A stretch of DNA of 10,032 nucleotides from an uncultured Collinsella sp. (GTDB lineage: Bacteria; Actinomycetota; Coriobacteriia; Coriobacteriales; Coriobacteriaceae). The DNA lies in contig CALJCO010000089.1 in the NCBI GenBank assembly GCA_938023905.1, forward strand, positions 1 to 10,032, in the 5' to 3' direction. The position numbers were made by a program, and so were the translations under genes. Position 1 is the stretch's first letter. Each line of letters opens with the position of its first letter. Below are positions 1-5,479 of this stretch, in pieces. Below the pieces are notes generated by a model. That model did not search any database and was not told the origin of the DNA. It saw only the letters and a program-made list of their open reading frames with translations.

Positions 1-130
1 ACCACGACTAGCGGGTATCCGGCGTAATTTACTAGTCCGTTGACGGCTCGCGTTTCTGTGAGGGGGCGCGGGCCGGTTTTCTATCAGCCCTATTGACTTG
101 GCGGGCTGTCGTAAGAAAGGGAAGGCTCCT
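1..130. other. Upstream gap before the epimerase gene
   Basis: No gene is supported here. TTGAC-like words occur at 40-45 (TTGACG) and 93-98 (TTGACT), but neither has a convincing -10 box 16-18 bases downstream, so I do not call a promoter. A purine-rich ribosome binding stretch (AAAGGGAAGG, about 116-125) precedes the ATG at 131. The window edge may cut off the real promoter. Confidence 0.5.
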
Positions 131-1012
131 ATGGAGTTTGTTCTTGATAACGGTTCTATTCGTGTGGCACTGAGCACGGCTGGCGGATCGTTCACTTCTA
201 TTGCGGCCAACGGTCGTGAGTATCTGTGGCAGGGCGATCCGGCGGTGTGGTCGGGCCAGGCACCCATTTGCTTTCCGATTTGCGGCGGCCTTCGTGATGG
301 CCGCGCGATGACCATGGGTGGCCGCGAGGTCAAGCTTGCCCGCCACGGCTTTGCCCGCAAGCAGGAGTGGAAGCTCGAGGAGCAGAGCGACAACATGGTT
401 GCGCTGAGCCTAAGCTCTGCCGACCATGCCGAGTTGCTCGAGCAGTACCCGTATCCGTTTAAGATCGTTGCTCGTTACACGATCGATTCGGAAAAAGTGG
501 CCGTATCGTACGAGGTGACCAATGAGGGCACCGAGGATATGCCATTCTTTGTGGGTGGTCACCCCGGCTTTAAGTGCCCGCTCGACGAGGGCGAGTCCTA
601 TGACGATTACGAGCTCCGTTTTGAGCAGCGTGAGGCCGCCGAGCTCTGTACTGCCGTTCCCTCGACGGGCCTGATTGATGTTGAGCATCGCAGCAAGAAC
701 CCTATGATCGACCAGAACCTGCCGCTGACCCACGAACTCTTCGACTTCGCGGAGACCATCTTTGACGTGCTCGAGAGCCGCGTGGTTACGCTGACCAAGA
801 AAACCGAGGACAAGGGCGTGCGCCTGACGTTCCCCGATATGCCATACCTGATTGTGTGGAGCAAGCCCGAGGGCGACTTTGTGGCCGTGGAACCGTGGGG
901 TGGCCTGTCTACCTGCTCCGACGAGGACGATATTCTGGAGCACAAGCGTGGCTGCCTGGTTGCCAAGCCGGGGGAGACCGTCACCCGCGGCTTTGAGATC
1001 GAGATCCTTTAA
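131..1012 (+). CDS. lacX: LacX-type aldose 1-epimerase (galactose mutarotase family)
   Basis: Predicted cytosolic sugar mutarotase of 293 residues in the aldose 1-epimerase superfamily, interconverting alpha and beta anomers of an aldose, probably galactose or a phosphorylated or related sugar. Visible family residues are RHGFAR around residue 71 (His72), GGHPGF around 142 (His144) and VAVEPW around 252, where Glu254 fits the catalytic base. His72, His144 and Glu254 correspond by position to the two His and one Glu of GalM active sites. The short N-terminus (FVLDNGSIRVALSTAGGSF) and the FPICGGLRDG segment near 48-57 resemble the LacX branch, first known from lactococcal lactose/tagatose operons. 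There is no signal peptide. The ATG at 131 is preferred over the upstream TTG at 98 because a purine-rich Shine-Dalgarno lies just before it and family homology begins there. The next gene, a LacC-like kinase, starts 53 bases after the stop, so the two are probably co-transcribed. Exact substrate is uncertain. Confidence 0.85.
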   Translation: MEFVLDNGSIRVALSTAGGSFTSIAANGREYLWQGDPAVWSGQAPICFPICGGLRDGRAMTMGGREVKLARHGFARKQEWKLEEQSDNMVALSLSSADHAELLEQYPYPFKIVARYTIDSEKVAVSYEVTNEGTEDMPFFVGGHPGFKCPLDEGESYDDYELRFEQREAAELCTAVPSTGLIDVEHRSKNPMIDQNLPLTHELFDFAETIFDVLESRVVTLTKKTEDKGVRLTFPDMPYLIVWSKPEGDFVAVEPWGGLSTCSDEDDILEHKRGCLVAKPGETVTRGFEIEIL

Positions 1013-1065
1013 CGAGCTATCGTATGTTTGGGGTGGGTCATGTCGCCCCGGAACAGGAGTTCAAT

Positions 1066-2001
1066 ATGATTCTGACCGTTACCATGAACCCGTCGATTGA
1101 TACGCGCTATCAGCTCGACAAGCTGGTCATCGACGATGTTAACCGTGTGACGCCCGAAAAGACCGCTGGCGGCAAGGGCCTCAACGTGAGCCGTGTGCTG
1201 CTGCAGTTGGGCGACGATGTGCTCGCGACCGGTCTGCTCGGCGGCCACATGGGTGCCTATATGGCCGAGCTTATGGATGCCGACGGCGTCAAGAACGACT
1301 TTGTGCCCATCGCCGGTGAGACGCGCATCTGCCTGAATATCCTGCACGAGGGTAATCAGACCGAGCTGCTGGAGAGCGGCCCGCAAATCGCCCCGGCCGA
1401 GCTCGAGGCCTTTACGGCCAAGTTCGCCGAGCTTGCAGCGAAGGCGGACGTTGTGACGCTTTCGGGCTCGCTGCCGCGTGGCGTCGATGCCGGCTACTAT
1501 GCCGAGCTCGTCAAGATCGCCGAGGAGGCGGGCGCCAAGGTGCTGCTCGACACCTCGGGTGCATCGCTGGAGGCAGCGCTGGAGTCCGACGCTAAGCCCG
1601 AGCTCGTAAAGCCCAACCTGACCGAGATTAACGGCCTGCTGGGTACGTCCTTTGCGACCGATGATGTCGATGCCCTGCGCGAGGCGCTTGCCGCCGATGA
1701 CCGTTTTGCCGGTATTCCCTGGGTTGTCGTTTCGATGGGCGCTGCCGGTTCGGTAGGCTTCCATGAAGGTCGCGCGTTCCGCGCCAAGACGCCCGCGATT
1801 GCGGCTGTGAACGCGACGGGTTCCGGCGACTCGACCATCGCTGGCTTTGCGCATGCCATTGCTGCTGGTGCCGACGATGTCACGGTGCTCAAGACCGCCA
1901 ATACCTGCGGCAAGCTCAACGCCATGGATCCCAAGACCGGCCACCTGGTCATGGACCGCTGGGATGAAATCTTCAACAACGTTGTCGTGACTGAACTGTA
2001 G
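1066..2001 (+). CDS. lacC: PfkB-family tagatose-6-phosphate kinase / 1-phosphofructokinase
   Basis: Cytosolic ATP-dependent sugar-phosphate kinase of 311 residues. The LacC/FruK/PfkB subgroup phosphorylates tagatose-6-P or fructose-1-P (or fructose-6-P) to a ketose bisphosphate. The N-terminus MILTVTMNPSID is diagnostic of this subgroup. The substrate-binding signature GGKGLNVSR lies at 35-43, SGSLPRG at 133-139, KPNLTEIN at 182-189, and the PfkB C-terminal signature NATGSGDSTIAGF at 249-261, with Asp255 as predicted catalytic base inside the GSGD anion hole. Length is normal. The start at 1066 is chosen because AGGAG lies at 1055-1059 and the family N-terminus begins exactly there; an ATG at 1024 would add 14 unrelated residues. 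LacX as upstream neighbour and an aldolase in the same window favour a tagatose-6-P role. FruK cannot be excluded from sequence alone, since no PTS or isomerase gene is nearby. Confidence 0.85.
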   Translation: MILTVTMNPSIDTRYQLDKLVIDDVNRVTPEKTAGGKGLNVSRVLLQLGDDVLATGLLGGHMGAYMAELMDADGVKNDFVPIAGETRICLNILHEGNQTELLESGPQIAPAELEAFTAKFAELAAKADVVTLSGSLPRGVDAGYYAELVKIAEEAGAKVLLDTSGASLEAALESDAKPELVKPNLTEINGLLGTSFATDDVDALREALAADDRFAGIPWVVVSMGAAGSVGFHEGRAFRAKTPAIAAVNATGSGDSTIAGFAHAIAAGADDVTVLKTANTCGKLNAMDPKTGHLVMDRWDEIFNNVVVTEL

Positions 2002-2002
2002 A

Positions 2003-2030
2003 GTTACGCGGTTTTACCAAACCGCGTAAC
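2003..2030. repeat. Perfect 12-bp hairpin immediately after lacC
   Basis: GTTACGCGGTTT (2003-2014) is the exact reverse complement of AAACCGCGTAAC (2019-2030), with a TACC loop. It begins two bases after the lacC stop codon. There is no T-tract after it, so it is not a classical intrinsic terminator on the plus strand. It may be an mRNA 3'-end protecting stem or a dispersed intergenic repeat. Confidence 0.75.
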
Positions 2031-2043
2031 CAGCCGACGCTGC

Positions 2044-2143
2044 AAACCCGCCAGAGCGGCAATCTGCCTTTCAACTGCGGCGGCATGACCAGAAGGTCAA
2101 TGCCGCCTTGTTTCAAGGCACCTTGCTCGCTCTGGCGGGTTTT
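2044..2143 (+). terminator. Long (~99-nt) imperfect hairpin ending in TTTT; candidate lacC terminator or structured element
   Basis: The outer arms AAACCCGCCAGAGCG (2044-2058) and CGCTCTGGCGGGTTT (2128-2142) are perfectly complementary over 15 bp. Pairing continues inward with GCAA/TTGC (2059-2062 with 2123-2126), GCCTT/AAGGC (2066-2070 with 2115-2119), and a nested hairpin GGCGGCAT-GACC / GGTC-A-ATGCCGCC (2079-2090 with 2095-2107, one bulged A, AGAA tetraloop). The 3' arm runs into TTTT (2140-2143), so a termination role for the lacX-lacC transcript is reasonable. The length and near-continuous pairing are well beyond a normal intrinsic terminator, so a MITE-like repeat or small RNA is an alternative. 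Confidence 0.6.
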
Positions 2144-2167
2144 CGCTGTCGTTGCCAAAACATCGAC

Positions 2168-2225
2168 GTAGCCATTGGGGACGCTCTTTAATGACTGGTC
2201 GTTTAAGAACGTCCCCAATGGCTAC
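2168..2225. repeat. 58-bp near-perfect palindrome (REP-like hairpin)
   Basis: GTAGCCATTGGGGACG (2168-2183) is exactly reverse-complementary to CGTCCCCAATGGCTAC (2210-2225). Inside, TCTT/AAGA (2185-2188 with 2205-2208) and further A/T pairs extend the stem with a few mismatches towards the centre around 2196. It has no T-tract and lies between the terminators of the two converging operons. The size and foldback shape resemble REP-type intergenic repeats. Whether it recurs in the genome cannot be seen from this window. Confidence 0.7.
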
Positions 2226-2229
2226 ACTC

Positions 2230-2270
2230 AAAAACGGCGCCCGTCGGCGATGTTGCCGGCGGGCGCCGTT
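2230..2270 (-). terminator. Intrinsic terminator of the galKT operon
   Basis: AACGGCGCCCG (2233-2243) pairs exactly with CGGGCGCCGTT (2260-2270). The stem continues through a T-G wobble and CGGC/GCCG (2245-2248 with 2255-2258) to a six-base loop, about 16 pairs in all. On the minus strand the hairpin is followed by five Ts (complement of the A run at 2230-2234), the classical rho-independent form. It lies about 47 bases downstream of the galT stop. Confidence 0.8.
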
Positions 2271-2285
2271 GTCTTGAAGACGAAG

Positions 2286-2316
2286 TGATCCGTTTTCTTC
2301 CGTCCCCAAGGGATCA
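2286..2316. repeat. Short inverted repeat next to the galT stop, carrying a TTGGGGACGG word
   Basis: TGATCC (2286-2291) and GGATCA (2311-2316) form a 6-bp inverted repeat separated by 19 bases, directly abutting the galT stop codon (2317-2319). Read on the minus strand the interior contains CTTGGGGACGG, close to the TTGGGGACG of the large palindrome at 2168-2225. Function is unknown. Confidence 0.4.
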
Positions 2317-3945
2317 TTACAGTGAGTCGATAAAGCGCTGCTGGGCGGCGCGGCCGGCTTCGTCCCATTTAAAGACGCCGGCGTTGTCGAGCACGTGGCC
2401 AAACACCACGCCGACCTCCTCGTGCAGGATGTCGATGGCGTTGTCGGCCGTAAGCTCATCGGCGCGGCGGGCAAAGACGTCCTCCGCCCATGCGGCGTGG
2501 CTGCGGCAAAGGTCGTCGCTCTCGAGAGCGCCGGCAAGATCGTAGCTGGCATCGGCCTTGGCCGCCAGCAGGTGCTCGCGGACAGCACCGAGCTCGGGAA
2601 CCAAGCGCGGCGGCAGAATGGCCAGGCCCATGACCTCGATCAGGCCGATGTTCTCCTTTTTTATATGGTGGTACTCGGCATGCGGGTGGAACACGCCCAG
2701 CGGATGCTCGTCGGTCGTGATATTGCAGCGAAGCGCCAGGTAGGCCTCGTAAATCTCGCCGCCGGCGTTGCCGCGGGAGTCGACGCGGCGGATGACGGGC
2801 GTCACGGTGTTGTGCGCTACGCCGTCGGCTGTGCGCGCGATGACGCCTACAGACTCATCGGTCCACTCGCGCCATGCCAGGATAATCTTCTCGGCGGCAT
2901 CGAGCAGCGCGCCGCGGTCGTGCGAGCGCAGGCGCAGCACCGAGAGCGGCCACTGCAGCACGGTACCGCTGACCTGGTTAAAACCGGGCACGCTAAACTG
3001 CGAGACCTCGGCGGCGTGCATCATGGGGAACTCGTGCGCGCCACCCTGGAAGTGGTCGTGCGACAAGATTGAGCCGCCTACGATGGGCAGGTCGGCGTTA
3101 GAGCCGATGAAGTAATGCGGGAACAGGTCCACAAAGTCGAGCAGGCAGGTCAGGCCCTTGCGGTCGACGTGCATCGGACGATGCTTGGAGCTCATGGCAA
3201 TGCAGTGCTCGTTAAAGTACGCGTACGGGCTGTACTGGAAGCCCCAGCGCTCGCCATTAAGCTGAATGGGAATAACGCGCAGGTTCTGACGGGCGGGATG
3301 AGCGCCTCCGTCGGCTGCGGCGGAGCGTCCGGGATACCCCTCGTTTTCGATGCAGAGCTGGCAGGCGGGATACTTCTCGCCCGTGTTCTTGGCTGCACCT
3401 GCCGCGGCGATATCGCGCGGGTCCTTTTCGGGCTTTGACAGGTTGATGGTGATCTCCAGGTCACCCCAGTTGGTGGAAGTGCTCCATTTGATGTTGCGCG
3501 CGATAGCGGCGCGGCGCACGTAACCGGCGTCACAGCACAGGCCGTAGAACCAGTCGGTCGCGGCGCGGGGCTCGTTGACGCCCATGCGGCCGTTGAATTC
3601 CTCGTTTACAACCGAAGGCCTTGGCATCAGCACGCCCATGATGCGCATGGCGATGCGGTCGCGGCCCGATGCCGTGTCCTTGGCGGCACCGTTGACAACG
3701 GCGGCCTCGGAAAGCGCGGCAAGCGTGCCCTCCAGGTCAAAATCGGGGAGCGTATCGGGGTGCAAGAGCGAGAGCTTCTCGTTTTGCAGCGCCCAGGCCA
3801 TGTCGAGCGCCGGGCCCGTAGCACCGATGCACTCCAGAATGGTGTTGTATGCCCAGATGCGATCGTCCTGTCGGATCATCGATCGATGGATGGCATACTC
3901 AATCAAGCCCTGCGCGGCCTCTCGCACGTCAGTCATTACAGCCAT
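2317..3945 (-). CDS. galT: UDP-glucose--hexose-1-phosphate uridylyltransferase (GalT2 type)
   Basis: Second Leloir enzyme, cytosolic: UDP-glucose + galactose-1-P gives glucose-1-P + UDP-galactose through a uridylylated histidine. The protein has 542 residues, the large form typical of Firmicutes/Actinobacteria GalT2 and longer than the ~350-residue E. coli type. Visible features are the CQLCIENEGYPGR segment (195-207) with a CxxC pair, SSKHRPMHVD (252-261), and the strongly conserved GSNADLPIVGGS followed by SHDHFQGG (295-302), whose HxH contains the nucleophile. In the C-terminal domain HPHAEYHHIKKENIG (420-434) is also family-typical. It is the downstream gene of galK. The ATG at 3945 overlaps galK by 10 bases and has AAGGGGG about 10 bases upstream. 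A second ATG at 3936 forms a TAATG overlap with the galK stop and would give 539 residues. Either start implies translational coupling. A terminator follows at 2230-2270. Confidence 0.95.
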   Translation of the reverse strand: MAVMTDVREAAQGLIEYAIHRSMIRQDDRIWAYNTILECIGATGPALDMAWALQNEKLSLLHPDTLPDFDLEGTLAALSEAAVVNGAAKDTASGRDRIAMRIMGVLMPRPSVVNEEFNGRMGVNEPRAATDWFYGLCCDAGYVRRAAIARNIKWSTSTNWGDLEITINLSKPEKDPRDIAAAGAAKNTGEKYPACQLCIENEGYPGRSAAADGGAHPARQNLRVIPIQLNGERWGFQYSPYAYFNEHCIAMSSKHRPMHVDRKGLTCLLDFVDLFPHYFIGSNADLPIVGGSILSHDHFQGGAHEFPMMHAAEVSQFSVPGFNQVSGTVLQWPLSVLRLRSHDRGALLDAAEKIILAWREWTDESVGVIARTADGVAHNTVTPVIRRVDSRGNAGGEIYEAYLALRCNITTDEHPLGVFHPHAEYHHIKKENIGLIEVMGLAILPPRLVPELGAVREHLLAAKADASYDLAGALESDDLCRSHAAWAEDVFARRADELTADNAIDILHEEVGVVFGHVLDNAGVFKWDEAGRAAQQRFIDSL

Positions 3946-5141
3946 GCCGCGTAAGCCCCCTTGTCAGAGATAGCGTAGTGGCGGGCAGAGCCCTCGCCCA
4001 GCCAGCCGTTCATCTTGGCAATGAAGTTGTCGACCAGGTCGAGCGGCACGAAGGCCTGGATGGTGCCACCAAAGCCGCCACCGTGAATGCGAACGGCGCC
4101 GCGGCCGTCGAGCACGTGCTCGGCCAGCGCCAGGGCATACATGGAAGGCTGTTCAGATCCCAGCTTGGCAACAACATTCTGCAGGTACATGGCGGAGCTG
4201 GCGCCGGACTCGCGCGTCAGGACCAGGAACTGGTCAATGTCGCCGGCGTTCAGAGCTGCCCAGCGCTTGTCGACCAGGCCGTTCTCGTACCAGTAGTGAA
4301 CGGCGCGCAGGCAGGCGCGGTCGCCCAGCTTGGCGCGCAGCTCGGGGAGTTTGGCGTCAAAGTCGGCAACGTTGACCTCGCACAGGCGTGCCTTGCCAAA
4401 CTCGGCGGCGACGTCCTGCATTTCGCGCGGAACGGCGGCGTAGTCATCGGTGGCTGCCACGTGGTCGGCGCCGACCTTAACGAGCACGAGCGCATAGCCG
4501 TGATCCTCAAAGTTGAGCTCGAGCTTCTGGGTTTTAGGCTGAGCCTGGTCCTCAAAGTCCATGTAGGCGAGGCCGCCCAGGCACACGGCGGCCTGGTCCA
4601 TCAGACCGCAGGGCTTGCCGTAGTAGTTGTTCTCGGTGCGCTGGCTCATCTGAGCGAGCGTGACGGGCTCAATGGCGGGCGCGCCCCAGAGCGTCTCCAT
4701 GGCACGGCCGTACGCGGCCTCGACGGCGGCAGAGCTGGAAAGGCCGCCGCCCGAGGGGACGGAGCAGGTGAAGGCGAAGTCGAAGCCCTGGGGCTCAACG
4801 CCAAGCGCTGCGACCTCGTGGGCCATGCCGCGGACGAGGCTCGCGGACGTGCCCTTCTCGGACTCTTGAACGTCTAGCGTGTCGAGCGTGATCTCAAACG
4901 TAGGATAGCCCTCGTCGGCGACGCGAATCTTGTTGGTGTCGGTCGCCACGGCGATGCCGTCGACGGCGACATCGAGCGAGCCGGCGATAACGTGGCCACC
5001 CTCGTGGTCGGTGTGGTTGCCGCTGATCTCGGAACGGCCGGGCGCGTGCACGTAGAGCACCTGGCGGTCGCCGATGGGGCCAAACTCCTCCTCGAACAGC
5101 TTGGTGAGCGTGGCGAGTGTCTTTTCGTCGGGGGTGGTCAT
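3936..5141 (-). CDS. galK: Galactokinase (GHMP kinase family)
   Basis: First Leloir kinase: ATP + galactose gives galactose-1-P, in the cytosol. The protein has 401 residues, normal for the family. The galactokinase signature region is GRSEISGNHTDHEGG (35-49). The GHMP ATP-binding loop is VPSGGGLSSSAA (128-139), CGLMDQ (178-183) contains the predicted catalytic Asp182, and GHMP motif 3 is RIHGGGFGGT (351-360). The usual GEHTDY of GalK is GNHTDH here, placing Asn42 where many galactokinases have a sugar-contacting Glu. I recall this variant from other Gram-positive galactokinases, so it is not evidence of inactivity. The ATG at 5141 has AAGGAAAGGA just upstream; an upstream start at 5210 would add 23 unrelated residues and run through the operator region. 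galT follows with overlap. Control is probably by the LacI-type protein encoded divergently, via the repeated sites at 5187-5387. Confidence 0.95.
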   Translation of the reverse strand: MTTPDEKTLATLTKLFEEEFGPIGDRQVLYVHAPGRSEISGNHTDHEGGHVIAGSLDVAVDGIAVATDTNKIRVADEGYPTFEITLDTLDVQESEKGTSASLVRGMAHEVAALGVEPQGFDFAFTCSVPSGGGLSSSAAVEAAYGRAMETLWGAPAIEPVTLAQMSQRTENNYYGKPCGLMDQAAVCLGGLAYMDFEDQAQPKTQKLELNFEDHGYALVLVKVGADHVAATDDYAAVPREMQDVAAEFGKARLCEVNVADFDAKLPELRAKLGDRACLRAVHYWYENGLVDKRWAALNAGDIDQFLVLTRESGASSAMYLQNVVAKLGSEQPSMYALALAEHVLDGRGAVRIHGGGFGGTIQAFVPLDLVDNFIAKMNGWLGEGSARHYAISDKGAYAAWL

Positions 5142-5186
5142 GAGGGTCCTTTCCTTGGCGCATACTGACGAGTTTTCCGTCGTAGT

Positions 5187-5200
5187 GAGTACGTTAACAA
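5187..5200 (+). promoter_or_regulatory. Operator-like site 1 (GAGTACGTTAACAA)
   Basis: GAGTACGTTAACAA matches the other two sites at 13 of 14 positions. It is centred on CG (5192-5193), like many LacI/GalR-family operators, and lies 46 bases upstream of the galK start codon, where binding would block galK expression. The assignment to the neighbouring LacI-type protein is inference. Confidence 0.65.
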
Positions 5201-5248
5201 TCTGAAGCAACGTGAACTCAGCATCTACGATGCCGCATGTTACGGGCT

Positions 5249-5262
5249 ATGTTAACGTACTC
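5249..5262 (-). promoter_or_regulatory. Operator-like site 2 (inverted orientation)
   Basis: ATGTTAACGTACTC is the exact reverse complement of site 3 (GAGTACGTTAACAT). Its surroundings give an imperfect dyad of the form ATGnnnACGTnnnCAT, consistent with a dimeric regulator. Its centre is 64 bases from site 1 and 123 bases from site 3. Confidence 0.65.
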
Positions 5263-5317
5263 ATAACACAACGCTTATCACTATTTGAGAATCTGGTAAT
5301 CGGTAGAAATTCAGCCG

Positions 5318-5346
5318 TGAACGGTACTACCGTATGGACTTATAGA
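5318..5346 (+). promoter_or_regulatory. Candidate promoter of the LacI-family regulator
   Basis: TGAACG (5318-5323) and TATAGA (5341-5346) are separated by 17 bases, giving a weak sigma-70-type promoter (3/6 and 4/6 matches). Operator-like site 3 would lie about 20-35 bases after the start of transcription, consistent with autorepression by roadblock. Called by eye only. Confidence 0.35.
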
Positions 5347-5373
5347 GCAGAAGAGATGCAGATAGAAAAAGTA

Positions 5374-5387
5374 GAGTACGTTAACAT
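5374..5387 (+). promoter_or_regulatory. Operator-like site 3 (GAGTACGTTAACAT)
   Basis: Exact 14-bp copy of the reverse complement of site 2, located 92 bases before the regulator's start codon and downstream of its candidate promoter. Its position suggests autoregulation of the LacI-type gene and possible looping with sites 1 and 2. Confidence 0.65.
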
Positions 5388-5479
5388 GCGTCCGACGATA
5401 GCGGGCCTCGGCGCGGGGTGTATTTCTGCCCGGGCCGGCATGCACGCTATTCAGATCTCGCAAGGGTGAAGGTGATCCT

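Larger units (their letters stand above)
5142..5479. promoter_or_regulatory. Divergent galK / LacI-regulator control region
   Basis: This 338-base gap contains no credible gene and is clearly more AT-rich than the flanking coding DNA. It holds three copies of a 14-bp word (separate entries) and a candidate rightward promoter at 5318-5346. I could not identify a convincing leftward -35/-10 pair for galK. A degenerate fourth relative of the word, GTGAACGGTACT (5317-5328), resembles GTTAACGTACT with one extra base. The layout fits one regulator controlling both directions, probably with DNA looping between sites. Confidence 0.65.

Noticed and set aside
1009..1944. Long open reading frame on the minus strand opposite lacC
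   Set aside because: It is the mirror of a strongly recognisable kinase gene; its translation is low-complexity (Arg/His/Gly/Leu-rich) with no family motif. Long antisense frames are expected in GC-rich coding DNA.
2044..2225. CRISPR-like array from the repeated hairpins
   Set aside because: The hairpins differ in sequence and spacing, there are no direct repeats with unique spacers, and no cas genes are nearby.
4753..4760. GGGGAC word inside galK as another member of the intergenic repeat family
   Set aside because: It lies in the conserved GHMP loop coding sequence (Pro-Ser-Gly), is not in a foldback, and is explained by codons.
3849..4877. Long plus-strand open reading frame opposite galK
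   Set aside because: galK on the other strand carries all GHMP motifs; the plus-strand translation is Ala/Gly/Val-rich without domains and lacks a ribosome binding site.
5142..5210. 23-residue N-terminal extension of GalK
   Set aside because: It would run through operator-like site 1 and lacks a Shine-Dalgarno; AAGGAAAGGA precedes the ATG at 5141.
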